Below are positions 19,213 through 29,794 of a stretch of DNA of 64,000 bases, one piece after another. The stretch covers positions 167,570 through 231,569 of the forward strand of contig NZ_PZJN01000004.1 of assembly GCF_003206695.1 (NCBI RefSeq), read 5' to 3'. The stretch comes from Salinicola halophyticus (GTDB taxonomy: Bacteria; Pseudomonadota; Gammaproteobacteria; Pseudomonadales; Halomonadaceae). The notes beneath the pieces are model-generated. The model was not told where the DNA came from and did not search any database. It saw only the letters and a program-made list of their open reading frames with translations. Numbering within the stretch: the first letter of the stretch is position 1; the number at the start of each line of letters is the position of its first letter. The position numbers were made by a program, and so were the translations under genes.

Positions 19213-22044
19213 TTACGCGTTGAAAGCGTCGTCGACCAGTTGGCTCTGTTGGGCCACATGGACAGACATATAGCCTGCGGCCGGGGCGGCAGACGCCGGA
19301 CGACCGGCGAACTTGAGGCCGTGATCCAGCCCCTCGCGCACCATGCTTGCCACCAGGCGCAGATGATGTTGGCTCTGATACCAGGCACCCTGGTTGAGCG
19401 GTTCTTCCTGACACCAGACGACCTGCTCCAGATTCGGATAGGTCTTCAGCGCTTCCAGCAGCTCGTCCTTGGGGAACGGGTAGAGCTGCTCGACACGAAT
19501 GATCGCCGTATCGTCACGCTCGTTTTCGGAGCGGTACGTCGCGAGGTCATAGTAGACCTTGCCCGAACAGAGCACGGCCCGCTTGACCTGCTGGGGATCT
19601 CGCTCGCCGATATCGGGAATGACCATCTGGAAGCGTCCATCGGACAGCTCTTCCATGGTCGAAGTCGCATCCTTGTGACGCAGCAGACTCTTCGGCGACA
19701 TCACGATCAACGGCTTGCGCAACGGACGAATCACCTGGCGGCGCAGCAAGTGGAAGATCTGCGCCGGCGTGGTGGGCACGCAGACCTGCATGTTGTGCTC
19801 GGCACAAAGCTGCAGGAAACGCTCGAGGCGAGCGGAGGAGTGCTCCGGCCCCTGCCCTTCGTAGCCGTGCGGCAACAGCAGGGTCAGACCGCAGAAGCGG
19901 GCCCACTTCGACTCACCCGATGAGATGAACTGATCGACCACGACCTGGGCACCGTTGAAGAAGTCACCGAACTGCGCTTCCCACACGATCAGCGAGTTGG
20001 GCGCCGTGGTGGCGTAGCCATATTCGAACGCTAGCACGGCCTCTTCCGACAGGAACGAGTCGTAGATGGCGAAAGCCGGCTGATCGTCCTTGATGTGCTG
20101 AAGCGGCACATAGGTCGACGCGTCGGCCTGATTGTGGACCACGGCGTGACGGTGCGAGAACGTGCCTCGGCCGGTGTCCTGGCCGGTCAGACGGACCGGA
20201 TGACCGGCGTTGACCAGGGTGGCGTAGGCCAGCGTCTCGGCGAAGCCCCAGTTGAGCGGCTGGTTGCCGGCGAGCATCTTGCGACGCTCCTCGTAGACCC
20301 GAGATACCTGACGTTGAACGTCGATACCGTTGGGGATCTCGCTCATCTTCTGCGCCAGCTGCGTCAGATGTTCGAGGTCGCAGCTGGTATCGGTATCGCC
20401 GCTCCACTCGTGGCCGAGATAGGGCGTCCAGTCGACGAACAGTCCGGTATTGGGCTGTTTGACCAGCGCGTTGGCAACATGATTGCCGGCCAGCAGGTCG
20501 TCACGATACTGCTCGCCCAGCTGCTTGGCCTGGTCCTCGTCCAGCACGCCTTCCTTGATCAGCTGTTCGACGTAGAGCGTGCGCGTCGACTTGTGCGACT
20601 TGATCTTGGAGTACATCAGCGGCTGGGTGCCGGAGGGCTCATCCGCTTCGTTGTGGCCCCGACGGCGATAGCAGACCAGATCGATGACGACATCGCGCTG
20701 GAACTCCTTGCGATAGTCGACGGCAACCTGAGTTGCATGCAGCACCGCTTCCGGATCGTCGCCGTTGACGTGCAGAATCGGCGCCTGAACCATCTTGGCG
20801 ATGTCGGTGCAGTACTCGGTCGAGCGCGCATCGTCGGCACGCGACGTGGTGAAACCGACCTGATTGTTGATCACGATGTGCAGCGTACCGCCGGTCTTGT
20901 AACCGCGAGTCTGCGACATCTGGAAGGTTTCCATCACCACGCCCTGACCGGCGAACGCCGCGTCGCCATGCACGACGACCGGCAGCACCTGTTTGCCGTC
21001 GTCATCCTGGCGGCGATCCTGGCGGGCGCGAACCGAACCCTCGACTACCGGCGAAACGATCTCCAGGTGCGAAGGGTTGAACGCCAGCGCCAGATGGACC
21101 TCGCCACCGGGCGTCATCACGTTGGAGCTGAAACCCTGGTGATACTTGACGTCGCCGGAACCGTGCTCGATCTGTTTCTTGCCGTCGAACTCGTCGATCA
21201 GCTCCGAAGGGCTCTTGCCGAGGATGTTGACCAGCAGGTTGAGACGCCCGCGGTGGGCCATGCCGATGACCACTTCCTTGACGCCATAGTTGCCGCTGCG
21301 CTGGATGATCTCGTCCATCATCGGAATGAACGACTCGCCGCCCTCCAGACCGAAACGCTTGGTGCCGGGGTACTTGGAGGCGAGATAGCTTTCCAGCCCC
21401 TCGGCCGCCGTCAGGCGTTCGAGCAGATGTTCACGCTCGCTCTGACTGTACTTCGGCTTGGAGCGCACCGATTCGAACCGCTGCTGCAGCCAGCGCTTCT
21501 CTTCGGTGTTGACGATGTGCATGAACTCGCAGCCGATCGAACGGCAGTAAGTCTGATCCAGTGCCTCGACGATCTCCTTGAGCGGTGCCTCTTCCTTGCC
21601 CAGAAAGAACGAGCCGGTCTGGAACGCGGTGTTCATGTCGGCCTGGGTCAGGTCGTGAAAGGAGAGGTCGAGATCGGGGACGGTGTCCGGCTTGCGCAGA
21701 CCGAGCGGGTCGATTTCGGCGCGCTGATGGCCACGGAATCGATAGGCGTTGATCAGCTGAAGAACCTTGACCTGCTTACGGTTCTCGCTGCTGCCGGAGG
21801 CGGCCGTTGCGGCAGGACGCCGTTCGCGCGCCAGCTGGTAGAACTGCTCTCGAATGGGGCTGAGAGGAACATCTTGGGCGGGAGTGCCTTCCAGTCGCGG
21901 TAGCTGATCAAACGCTTGGCGCCACTCGTCGGGGACAGTCGCGGGGTCATTCAGATACTGCTCGTAGAGCGCTTCCACATAGTGAGCGTTGCCGCCGCTC
22001 ATGTGAGAAGTGCGCCACATCAACTCCATTATGCCTTCTTGCAT
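19213..22044 (-). CDS. sucA: 2-oxoglutarate dehydrogenase E1 component
   Basis: 943 aa thiamine-diphosphate enzyme that decarboxylates 2-oxoglutarate and succinylates the SucB lipoyl groups. The N-terminus MQEGIMELMWRTSHMSG parallels the known start of pseudomonad SucA, which decides the ATG at 22044 over one at 22029. Diagnostic stretches include IGMAHRGRLNLLVN, VHGDAAFAGQGVV and the ThDP region around VNGDDPEAV, plus HGYEGQGPEHSSARLERFLQL. It follows sdhB after 257 bp and precedes sucB by 51 bp. Confidence 0.97.
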   Translation of the reverse strand: MQEGIMELMWRTSHMSGGNAHYVEALYEQYLNDPATVPDEWRQAFDQLPRLEGTPAQDVPLSPIREQFYQLARERRPAATAASGSSENRKQVKVLQLINAYRFRGHQRAEIDPLGLRKPDTVPDLDLSFHDLTQADMNTAFQTGSFFLGKEEAPLKEIVEALDQTYCRSIGCEFMHIVNTEEKRWLQQRFESVRSKPKYSQSEREHLLERLTAAEGLESYLASKYPGTKRFGLEGGESFIPMMDEIIQRSGNYGVKEVVIGMAHRGRLNLLVNILGKSPSELIDEFDGKKQIEHGSGDVKYHQGFSSNVMTPGGEVHLALAFNPSHLEIVSPVVEGSVRARQDRRQDDDGKQVLPVVVHGDAAFAGQGVVMETFQMSQTRGYKTGGTLHIVINNQVGFTTSRADDARSTEYCTDIAKMVQAPILHVNGDDPEAVLHATQVAVDYRKEFQRDVVIDLVCYRRRGHNEADEPSGTQPLMYSKIKSHKSTRTLYVEQLIKEGVLDEDQAKQLGEQYRDDLLAGNHVANALVKQPNTGLFVDWTPYLGHEWSGDTDTSCDLEHLTQLAQKMSEIPNGIDVQRQVSRVYEERRKMLAGNQPLNWGFAETLAYATLVNAGHPVRLTGQDTGRGTFSHRHAVVHNQADASTYVPLQHIKDDQPAFAIYDSFLSEEAVLAFEYGYATTAPNSLIVWEAQFGDFFNGAQVVVDQFISSGESKWARFCGLTLLLPHGYEGQGPEHSSARLERFLQLCAEHNMQVCVPTTPAQIFHLLRRQVIRPLRKPLIVMSPKSLLRHKDATSTMEELSDGRFQMVIPDIGERDPQQVKRAVLCSGKVYYDLATYRSENERDDTAIIRVEQLYPFPKDELLEALKTYPNLEQVVWCQEEPLNQGAWYQSQHHLRLVASMVREGLDHGLKFAGRPASAAPAAGYMSVHVAQQSQLVDDAFNA

Positions 22045-22301
22045 CTCTTGTTCACCCTACACTGATGGGGTGTTGTCGGCGCCGGTCGCGGTTGCGCCTC
22101 GGCGTCACTCCGGAACCGTCGCGAGACGGCCAACGAACATGCCTTCAGAGCTACGTCATGATCGTTAAAAGCCGATGCACAAGGCACCGGCCAACATCTT
22201 GAGCTGAATTCGACTGCGACATCGCGCCGCAGCCGACAGCGTGGCGACATGATAACAAGCCAAGCGCTACGATTTAAGTCGTAGATGCCGCCTTCGACGA
22301 G
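22045..22301 (-). promoter_or_regulatory. sdhB-sucA intergenic region, possible internal promoter
   Basis: 257 bp, the largest gap within the operon. It holds a small palindrome (ctacga/tcgtag, 22267-22284) 18 bp past the sdhB stop. On the minus strand a TATCAT hexamer lies about 17 nt after TTAAAT, which could be a weak promoter for sucA. No clear intrinsic terminator. Confidence 0.3.
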
Positions 22302-23012
22302 TTAGGTGGCGTTGGACAGCAACATTTCGCGAATCTTGCCGATCGCCCGAGTCGGGTTGAGCCCCTTCGGACACACCGCCACGCAATTCATGATGCCGCG
22401 GCACCGAAACAGGCTGAACGGATCTTCCAGTTCGGCCAGACGGGCCTGGGTCGCGTTGTCGCGAGAGTCTGCCAGGAAGCGATACGCCTGCAGCAGACCC
22501 GCAGGACCGACGAACTTGTCCGGATTCCACCAGAACGACGGGCAAGAGGTCGAGCAGCACGCGCACAGAATGCACTCGTACAGACCGTCGAGCTTGTCGC
22601 GCTCTTCCGGCGACTGCAGACGCTCGATCGCCGGTTCGGCGGTATCGTTCTGCAGATATGGCTGCATCCGCTCGTACTGCTTGTAGAACAGCCCCATGTC
22701 GACCACCAGGTCGCGCATGACCGGCAGCCCCGGCAACGGACGCAGCACCAGCTTGTTGTCCTTCACCACGCCGGATAGCGGCGTAATGCAGGCCAGACCG
22801 TTGGTACCGTTCATGTTCATGCCATCGGAGCCACAGACACCTTCGCGACAGCTGCGGCGAAACGCCATCGAGCTATCCTGATCCTTGATCATGGTCAGGA
22901 TGTTGAGAACCATCAGATCGCGACCTTGAGTATCGATCTGGAACTCCTGCATGTACGGCGCGGAGTCGGTCTCAGGGTTGTAGCGATAGACGGAAACCTG
23001 AAGACTGGACAT
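22302..23012 (-). CDS. sdhB: Succinate dehydrogenase iron-sulfur subunit
   Basis: 236 aa. A [2Fe-2S] ferredoxin domain with SCREGVCGSDGMNMNG is followed by cysteine sets CILCACCSTSCPSFWW and MNCVAVCPKGLNP for the [4Fe-4S] and [3Fe-4S] clusters, as in E. coli SdhB (238 aa). It carries electrons from SdhA flavin to quinone at the membrane anchor. The ATG at 23012 is chosen because AAGGGGG lies nine nt upstream; an in-frame TTG three codons earlier abuts that site. It starts 14 bp after the sdhA stop. Confidence 0.97.
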   Translation of the reverse strand: MSSLQVSVYRYNPETDSAPYMQEFQIDTQGRDLMVLNILTMIKDQDSSMAFRRSCREGVCGSDGMNMNGTNGLACITPLSGVVKDNKLVLRPLPGLPVMRDLVVDMGLFYKQYERMQPYLQNDTAEPAIERLQSPEERDKLDGLYECILCACCSTSCPSFWWNPDKFVGPAGLLQAYRFLADSRDNATQARLAELEDPFSLFRCRGIMNCVAVCPKGLNPTRAIGKIREMLLSNAT

Positions 23013-23026
23013 CGTTGACAACCCCC

Positions 23027-24799
23027 TTAGTAGGTACGGATCTTCGGCTCGAAAGTATCGACCGTCTTGGGCGTGAAGTTGACGTCACGCTGGGTGACGG
23101 TCTTGTTGCCCGGATTGAAGATCGAGTGCTTGAGCCAGTTGACGTCGTCGCGATCCGGATAGTCGTAGCGCGAGTGAGCGCCGCGGCTTTCCTTACGCTC
23201 CAGCGCCGCGATCGCGGTCGCTTCGGCGACTTCCAGCAGATTGTCGAGCTCGAGTGCTTCGACACGGGCGGTATTGAAGACGTCTGACTTGTCGCCAAGA
23301 TGTGCCTGCGCGATACGCTCGCGCAGCTCGCCCAGCTTCTTGACGCCTTCCTGCATGTTGTCTTCCTGACGGAACACGCCGAAAGCATTCTGCATGGTGT
23401 TCTGCAGCTCGGTCTTGAGCTCCGAAACCGACTCGCCACCGCTGGACTCGTTCCAGCGCGCCAGACGGCTGGTGGCGCGCTCGATGTCGGAAGCGGACGC
23501 ATCGAGATAGTCGATCCCTTCGCTCAGCGCCTTGTCGATGTAGATGCCGGCGGCACGACCGAAGACCACCAGGTCGAGCAGCGAGTTGCCGCCCAGACGG
23601 TTGGCGCCATGAACCGACACGCAGGCCGCCTCACCGCAGGCGAACAGGCCGTTGATGATGTGGTCGTTGCCATCGCTGTCCTGGGTGATGGCCTGGCCAT
23701 GCACGTTGGTCGGAATACCGCCCATCATGTAGTGGCAGGTCGGCGTCACCGGGATCGGTTCCTTGACCGGATCCACGTGGGCGAAGGTCTTGGAGAGCTC
23801 GACGATACCCGGCAGGCGCTTCATCAGCACCTCTTCGCCGAGGTGGTCCAGCTTGAGCATCACGTGGTCGCCGTTCTCGCCGCAGCCGCGACCTTCCAGC
23901 ACTTCCATGACCATCGAGCGGGCGACCACGTCGCGGCCGGCCAGATCCTTGGCGTTGGGCGCGTAGCGCTCCATGAAGCGTTCGCCATCCTTGTTGATCA
24001 GATAGCCGCCCTCGCCACGACAGCCTTCCGTCACCAGGGTACCCGCGCCATAGATCCCGGTCGGGTGGAACTGCCACATTTCCATATCCTGCATCGGGAA
24101 ACCGGCACGCAGCGCCATGCCGATACCGTCGCCGGTATTGATCAGCGCGTTGGTGGTCGAGGCGAAGATACGTCCCGCCCCGCCGGTGGCCAGCACGGTC
24201 GCCTTGGAGGTGACGTGAACGATTTCACCAGTCTCGATGCACAGCGCAATGCAACCCACGACATCGCCATTGGCATTCTTCACCAGATCGATGGCGTACC
24301 ACTCGTCCAGGAAGACGGTGTTGTTCTTCAGGTTATTCTGATAGAGCGTGTGCAGCAGCGCATGGCCGGTACGGTCAGCCGCGGCACAGGTACGCGCCGC
24401 CTGGCCGCCCTTGCCGAAGTCCTTGGACTGGCCGCCGAACGGACGCTGGTAGATACGGCCGTTGTCAAAACGCGAGAACGGCAACCCCATGTGCTCGAGC
24501 TCGAACACGGCCTTGGGGCCTTCGGAGCAGAGATACTCGGCGGCGTCCTGATCGGCGATATAGTCGCCGCCCTTGACGGTGTCGTACATGTGCCAACGCC
24601 AATCGTCATCGGGATCGGCGGAAGCGATGGCACAGGTGATGCCACCCTGAGCAGACACAGTATGGGAGCGGGTCGGGAAGACCTTGGACAGCACGGCGGT
24701 CTTCTTGCCGGACTTGGCCAGTTCGAGCGCCGCTCGCAGGCCGGAACCGCCACCACCGATGATGATGGCGTCGAATGACAGGTTACGCATGGTAGACAT
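23027..24799 (-). CDS. sdhA: Succinate dehydrogenase flavoprotein subunit
   Basis: 590 aa. Dinucleotide fold [17 protein letters not shown] near the N-terminus, the covalent-FAD histidine in SHTVSAQGG, and substrate-site segments [11 protein letters not shown] and [21 protein letters not shown]. It oxidises succinate to fumarate on the cytoplasmic side of complex II. The ATG at 24799 has GGGGAG eight nt upstream within the end of sdhD. Confidence 0.98.
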   Translation of the reverse strand: MSTMRNLSFDAIIIGGGGSGLRAALELAKSGKKTAVLSKVFPTRSHTVSAQGGITCAIASADPDDDWRWHMYDTVKGGDYIADQDAAEYLCSEGPKAVFELEHMGLPFSRFDNGRIYQRPFGGQSKDFGKGGQAARTCAAADRTGHALLHTLYQNNLKNNTVFLDEWYAIDLVKNANGDVVGCIALCIETGEIVHVTSKATVLATGGAGRIFASTTNALINTGDGIGMALRAGFPMQDMEMWQFHPTGIYGAGTLVTEGCRGEGGYLINKDGERFMERYAPNAKDLAGRDVVARSMVMEVLEGRGCGENGDHVMLKLDHLGEEVLMKRLPGIVELSKTFAHVDPVKEPIPVTPTCHYMMGGIPTNVHGQAITQDSDGNDHIINGLFACGEAACVSVHGANRLGGNSLLDLVVFGRAAGIYIDKALSEGIDYLDASASDIERATSRLARWNESSGGESVSELKTELQNTMQNAFGVFRQEDNMQEGVKKLGELRERIAQAHLGDKSDVFNTARVEALELDNLLEVAEATAIAALERKESRGAHSRYDYPDRDDVNWLKHSIFNPGNKTVTQRDVNFTPKTVDTFEPKIRTY

Positions 24800-24802
24800 G
24801 AA

Positions 24803-25150
24803 TCAGGCTCCCCAGAGGACTTGAACGCCCCACACCAGAAAAACGAAGATGGCAAGAATCACCACGGCCTGGAAACCGAAGCGAACACCGGTGTGTTTGA
24901 GATAGTCGGTGGAAACCGTCCACAGACCGACCCAGGCGTGAGCGGCCATGGATATGAAGGCCAGCAAGGAGAAGATGCGCATCCAGGTCTGGGCGAACAG
25001 GCCGCTCCAGGTGGCATAGTCCAGATTGGGATGGAACAGCAGATAGGCCACGACGAACAGCGCATAAAGCGCCAGAACGACGGCCGACACCCGCTGGATG
25101 AGCCAGTCGGAGAGCCCGCTGCGACCCAGATTCGTAATATTGGTTACCAT
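24803..25150 (-). CDS. sdhD: Succinate dehydrogenase membrane anchor, small subunit
   Basis: 115 aa with three hydrophobic segments. SGLSDWLIQRVSAVVLALY contains the conserved arginine near the quinone site, and AHAWVGLWTVSTDYLK contains the heme-ligand-region histidine. With SdhC it anchors complex II and binds heme b and quinone. The ATG at 25150 has GGGAG upstream and overlaps sdhC by 7 bp; the stop is 3 bp before sdhA. Confidence 0.94.
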   Translation of the reverse strand: MVTNITNLGRSGLSDWLIQRVSAVVLALYALFVVAYLLFHPNLDYATWSGLFAQTWMRIFSLLAFISMAAHAWVGLWTVSTDYLKHTGVRFGFQAVVILAIFVFLVWGVQVLWGA

Positions 25151-25521
25151 ACCCAGACTCCCGCCAGAACCACCAAGACAGCACTGATCACGACCGTGAT
25201 CTGCGCCTTGCGATTGCCACCCTCGAGATCGACACCGTAGCCGGTATCCATGAGCAGGTGCTTGATCCCCGCGACAAAGTGAAAACCGAGTGCCGACAGC
25301 AGGCCCCAGGTAATCAGCTTCGCCAGCACATTGTGAGCCAGCGCATTACGCACCGATTCGAACCCCTCGGGCGAGGACAGTGACGCATCCAGTGCCCAGA
25401 AGCCGAAGATCAGGCCGACGAAGAGAATCACGCCGGTAATGCGATGTGCGATGGAAGTGAGTGCGGGAAGTGGAAAATGAATGGTGGATAGGTCGAGGTT
25501 TACTGGACGTTTGCTATTCAC
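25144..25521 (-). CDS. sdhC: Succinate dehydrogenase cytochrome b556 subunit
   Basis: 125 aa with three membrane segments. RPVNLDLSTIHFPLPALTSIAHRITGV matches the SdhC N-terminal signature, and FHFVAGIKHLLMD includes the heme-ligand histidine. First gene of the sdh-suc operon. The start codon is GTG at 25521, chosen by match to known SdhC N-termini; the ribosome site is poor. A leader of about 130 nt from a strong promoter precedes it and contains an imperfect hairpin (25543-25568). Confidence 0.94.
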   Translation of the reverse strand: MNSKRPVNLDLSTIHFPLPALTSIAHRITGVILFVGLIFGFWALDASLSSPEGFESVRNALAHNVLAKLITWGLLSALGFHFVAGIKHLLMDTGYGVDLEGGNRKAQITVVISAVLVVLAGVWVW

Positions 25522-25657
25522 GGCGCTTAAACACTCTCTTAACCCTGACGGGTCATGCCCGTTCAGGGGCGGTGGTTTTTAGAAGCAGGATCACGGTCGC
25601 AAGAGCAGTTCCGATGCGGCCCAAACCGGCTGACGATGCCAAATCGTGCGGTAGCAG

Positions 25658-25686
25658 ATTATAGGGTTTGGGTAGCGGTATGACAA
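25658..25686 (-). promoter_or_regulatory. sdh operon promoter
   Basis: Minus strand TTGTCA (25681-25686), exact 17-nt spacer, TATAAT (25658-25663). Predicted start near 25651 gives a leader of about 130 nt to the sdhC GTG. Confidence 0.75.
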
Positions 25687-25880
25687 ATCGCCACATCGTT
25701 CCCTTGACGGCAAAACAGCGAAAAATTCCAGCTCCGGTGAAGACTTAAGGTTGTCGACACTCATTTCGAATTCTTTCGTTATTGTCAGCCCGCCCCCTTC
25801 AGTTGGTATGATGGTGCTCTGACCAGTACAGGAACGGGCACACTTCCAACCAGCCCGGCACCCGCCATCATCTCGCGCAT

Positions 25881-25915
25881 GGGGACCGGCGCCGCAACCG
25901 CGGCGCCGGGGCCCC
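25881..25915. other. Very stable GC hairpin upstream of the gltA promoter
   Basis: A 10-bp perfect stem of ccggcgccgc with gcggcgccgg around a 4-nt loop, extended by gggg/cccc after a small internal loop. It ends 10 bp before the gltA -35 element. It may insulate the divergent units or bind a regulator. Confidence 0.6.
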
Positions 25916-25924
25916 TCTGGCGAA

Positions 25925-25952
25925 TTGACAATCCCCCGCGGAAACCTATAGT
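25925..25952 (+). promoter_or_regulatory. gltA promoter
   Basis: TTGACA (25925-25930), 16-nt spacer, TATAGT (25947-25952). A transcript from about 25959 would have a leader of about 60 nt; the DNA just at the start contains a gggcga/tcgccc hairpin (25953-25972). Confidence 0.75.
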
Positions 25953-26019
25953 GGGCGAACGATTTTTCGCCCGCACGGCAGTAAAGACAAAGGCTTATGT
26001 CACGTTAAAGGAGGCCTAC

Positions 26020-27309
<1,290 letters not shown>

Positions 27310-27341
27310 GATGATCCGGACAGCGAATAGCCAGCACCGTC

Positions 27342-27373
27342 AAAACCGCCGACCCTGGGTCGGCGGTTTTTTT
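27342..27373 (+). terminator. gltA intrinsic terminator
   Basis: Arms aaaaccgccgacc (27342-27354) and ggtcggcggtttt (27358-27370) with a 3-nt loop and a run of T through 27373. Confidence 0.93.
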
Positions 27374-27716
27374 ATGCGGACGGGTCGCCCGGAAGATTTC
27401 CACACTTACTGTGGATAACCCTGTTAAAAACCACTCGATAATGTCACCAAACCGCCTCCAGAGGCGCCCCGCCAGCAAATTGAGTAATTTTTGACCAACA
27501 ATAAGGCATTGATTTTAATAGCAAAAAATTCTTGCGCGTACTTTCAGCAAGTTAGCGGCGATGCAGGAGAGACAGGATCAAGCAGTGGAAAAGCCGACGC
27601 GATGTCAAGCCTGAAGATGACGAATCTGGAAGGGTTATCAACAGCCGCAAGAATCCGCGAACAGGGATATCAAAGACGACATACAGGGAAGAGAGGAGAG
27701 ACTTCAGACGAGAAAG
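27374..27716. other. Gene-free, partly AT-rich stretch with DnaA-box-like sites
   Basis: No credible gene. A perfect DnaA box (TTATCCACA on the minus strand) lies at 27410-27418 and a one-mismatch copy (ttatcaaca) on the plus strand at 27635-27643. The part from about 27420 to 27560 is clearly poorer in GC than its surroundings. It lies between the gltA terminator and the tRNA-Glu 3' end. Confidence 0.5.
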
Positions 27717-27792
27717 TGGCGTCCCATAGGGGGTTCGAACCCCTGTTACCGCCGTGAAAGGGCGGTGTCCTGGACCACTAGACGAATGGGAC
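27717..27792 (-). tRNA. tRNA-Glu (anticodon TTC)
   Basis: 76 nt including an encoded CCA end. The acceptor stem starts GTCCCAT and pairs with ATGGGAC, the anticodon loop CTTTCAC reads GAA/GAG codons, and the T arm GGGGTTCGAACCCC is standard. Second of two tandem tRNAs behind one promoter. Confidence 0.97.
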
Positions 27793-27819
27793 GCGGACAA
27801 CGGCTGATGCCGGTTCTTG

Positions 27820-27895
27820 TGGTGGAGCCTAGCGGGATCGAACCGCTGACCTCAACACTGCCAGTGTTGCGCTCTCCCAGCTGAGCTAAGGCCCC
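27820..27895 (-). tRNA. tRNA-Ala (anticodon GGC)
   Basis: 76 nt including CCA. Acceptor stem GGGGCCT/AGGCTCC, D arm with AGCTCAGCTGGGAGAGC, anticodon stem-loop CAACACTGGCAGTGTTG. Separated from tRNA-Glu by 27 bp. Confidence 0.97.
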
Positions 27896-27913
27896 GTCCC
27901 AAGAACGGGGCGA

Positions 27914-27942
27914 AATATACGTTCACACCACTGATAAGTCAA
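27914..27942 (-). promoter_or_regulatory. Strong promoter of the tRNA-Ala/tRNA-Glu unit
   Basis: Minus strand TTGACT (27937-27942), 17-nt spacer, TATATT (27914-27919). A GC-rich discriminator (TCGCCCCG) follows, the pattern of stringently controlled stable-RNA promoters. Confidence 0.85.
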
Positions 27943-27993
27943 CGTTTTATCGTGATAAAAATGACTTTCTCGATAACCCGGCACCCAGCCACG

Positions 27994-29472
27994 TCACACT
28001 TCGCGGAAGGTCTTTTCCAGCCGCTTCGCCTGCTTCTTGGAAATTCCGCCCAATACGTCGATGGCATGCCGCAGACGCGCGCGCGTCATGTCGGAGCCGA
28101 GAATCGCCATGGCGTCGAGCACCGAAGTCGAATGGGTACTGCCCGTTACGGCAACGAACACCGGCGCCAGGAACACCTTCATCTTCAACTCGAAGTAGGC
28201 GGCAAGGTGCTTGACCTCGCCGAGCAGCTCGTCTTTCTCCCAACGCGGCACGACTTCCAGCCGCCATACCAGGAACTGCAGCAGCGCCAGCAAGGTCTCC
28301 TTCTCGAGATCGACATCCTCGAAGCTGGACTCGTCGATATCAGGCAGACCGGCGAAGAAATGCCCGGCCAGCGGCATGGCATCCGATAGCGTCGAGATAC
28401 GTGGACGGATCTGTGGCAGAATCTGACCGACATACGCTTCGTTGAACGCCCAGTCGCGTAGCGCCTGCAGCAAGGCTGCATCATCGAGATCTTCTCGAAT
28501 ATAGACGCCGTTGAGCCAGGTCAGCTTATCGAGATCGAACACCGGGCCACCGAGTGAAACGCGCTGGATATCGAAGTGAGCCATCATCTCATCGAGACTG
28601 AACTTTTCACGCTCATCCGGCATCGACCATCCCATTCGTCCGAGATAGTTGGTCACAGCCTGCGGCAGAAATCCCATGCGACGATAATAGTGGATCGAGG
28701 TCGGGTTCTTGCGCTTGGACAGCTTCGACTTGTCCGGATTGCGCAACAGCGGCATATGGCACAGCTCAGGCATCGGCCAGCCGAAATATTCATAGAGCAG
28801 CTTGTGCTTGGGCGCCGAATTGATCCACTCCTCGCCCCTCAGGACATGAGTGATCCCCATCAGATGGTCATCGACCACGTTGGCCAGATGGTAGGTCGGC
28901 ATGCCATCCGATTTCATCAATATCTGGGCATCGACCTGCGCCCAGTCGACCTCGATCCGACCGCGCAGCATGTCATCGACCTCACATACCCCCTCGGAAG
29001 GCACGTTCATGCGGATGACGTACGGAAATCCTTCCGCCTCCCGCCGTCGCTGCTCTTCAGGGTCCAGGGCAAGGTCATGCGGTTTCAGGGCAAGATGTAG
29101 CCCCGCCGCCTTTCGTTCATCGCGCAGGGCATCGAGCTCTTCGCCGGTGCGATAGCATTTGAAGGCGTGCCCACGCTCGAGCAGCTCCTCGGCGTGCCGG
29201 GCGTAGATATCGCCGCGCTCGCTCTGCCGATAAGGGCCGTGGGGGCCGCCGACATCGGGCCCCTCGTCCCAATCCAGCCCCAACCAACGCAGCGAATCGA
29301 GAATCATCTGCTCCGATTCGGCAGTGGAGCGCTGACGGTCGGTGTCCTCGATGCGCAAAACGAACTGCCCGCCATGCTGACGAGCGAAGCAGAGATTGAA
29401 GAGAGCGATATAAGCCGTGCCGACGTGCGGGTCGCCGGTGGGCGAAGGCGCAATACGCGTGCGTACCGTCAT
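27994..29472 (-). CDS. gltX: Glutamyl-tRNA synthetase
   Basis: 492 aa class I synthetase. N-terminal [16 protein letters not shown] contains the HIGH-type motif (HVGT) and [10 protein letters not shown] is the KMSKS loop. It charges tRNA-Glu, whose gene lies just downstream on the same strand. The ATG at 29472 is preferred over one three codons earlier because the conserved [12 protein letters not shown] begins there; the ribosome site is weak for both. It ends 98 bp before the tRNA-Ala gene, which has its own promoter. Confidence 0.96.
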   Translation of the reverse strand: MTVRTRIAPSPTGDPHVGTAYIALFNLCFARQHGGQFVLRIEDTDRQRSTAESEQMILDSLRWLGLDWDEGPDVGGPHGPYRQSERGDIYARHAEELLERGHAFKCYRTGEELDALRDERKAAGLHLALKPHDLALDPEEQRRREAEGFPYVIRMNVPSEGVCEVDDMLRGRIEVDWAQVDAQILMKSDGMPTYHLANVVDDHLMGITHVLRGEEWINSAPKHKLLYEYFGWPMPELCHMPLLRNPDKSKLSKRKNPTSIHYYRRMGFLPQAVTNYLGRMGWSMPDEREKFSLDEMMAHFDIQRVSLGGPVFDLDKLTWLNGVYIREDLDDAALLQALRDWAFNEAYVGQILPQIRPRISTLSDAMPLAGHFFAGLPDIDESSFEDVDLEKETLLALLQFLVWRLEVVPRWEKDELLGEVKHLAAYFELKMKVFLAPVFVAVTGSTHSTSVLDAMAILGSDMTRARLRHAIDVLGGISKKQAKRLEKTFREV

Positions 29473-29504
29473 GAAATCCATTCCGTTGATGAACGAGCCG
29501 CCAG

Positions 29505-29510
29505 ATTATA
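29505..29510 (-). promoter_or_regulatory. gltX -10 element
   Basis: Perfect TATAAT on the minus strand, 32 bp upstream of the gltX ATG, with a poor -35 region and a GC-rich discriminator. Confidence 0.5.
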
Positions 29511-29687
29511 CGCCCCCATCGGGCGCGACTGCAGTGTCTCCTCATGTCCAAGTTTGGGCCTTCGAGGCTCCAGTGGGTCGCGCTGGCGCCCAGAACGTCG
29601 ATAACGACCGTCAGCCCCGCCTGCACGGGACCACTGCTCCGGGGTTTTCGCTTGACAGCAGGCACCCCGAGGCCAAGGCTTTGGGCA

Positions 29688-29705
29688 CGATAAAAAAATT
29701 TATCG
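29688..29705. promoter_or_regulatory. Palindrome cgataaa-N4-tttatcg, candidate operator
   Basis: Perfect 7-bp arms around four A residues. It lies about 90 bp before the regulator at 29795 and next to a possible promoter (TTCACA, 16 nt, CATACT, 29715-29742). An autoregulatory site is plausible. Confidence 0.4.
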
Positions 29706-29794
29706 CCATAACACTTCACAACTCTGTAACCCGAAACATACTTCGGCAATGAGTGGATATCCTCACAGCACCAATACGCAGGCGAGATTCATGG

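Noticed and set aside
20095-21903. Open frame of 602 codons on the plus strand
   Set aside because: Entirely antisense to sucA; composition follows the GC-rich third positions of the real gene and no motif is seen.
23300-24778. Open frame of 492 codons on the plus strand
   Set aside because: Antisense to sdhA; same explanation as the other long shadows.
27491-27757. 88-codon frame ending in HRGFEPLLPP
   Set aside because: Its 3' part is the antisense of the tRNA-Glu gene, a well-known source of false ORFs, and it has no ribosome site.
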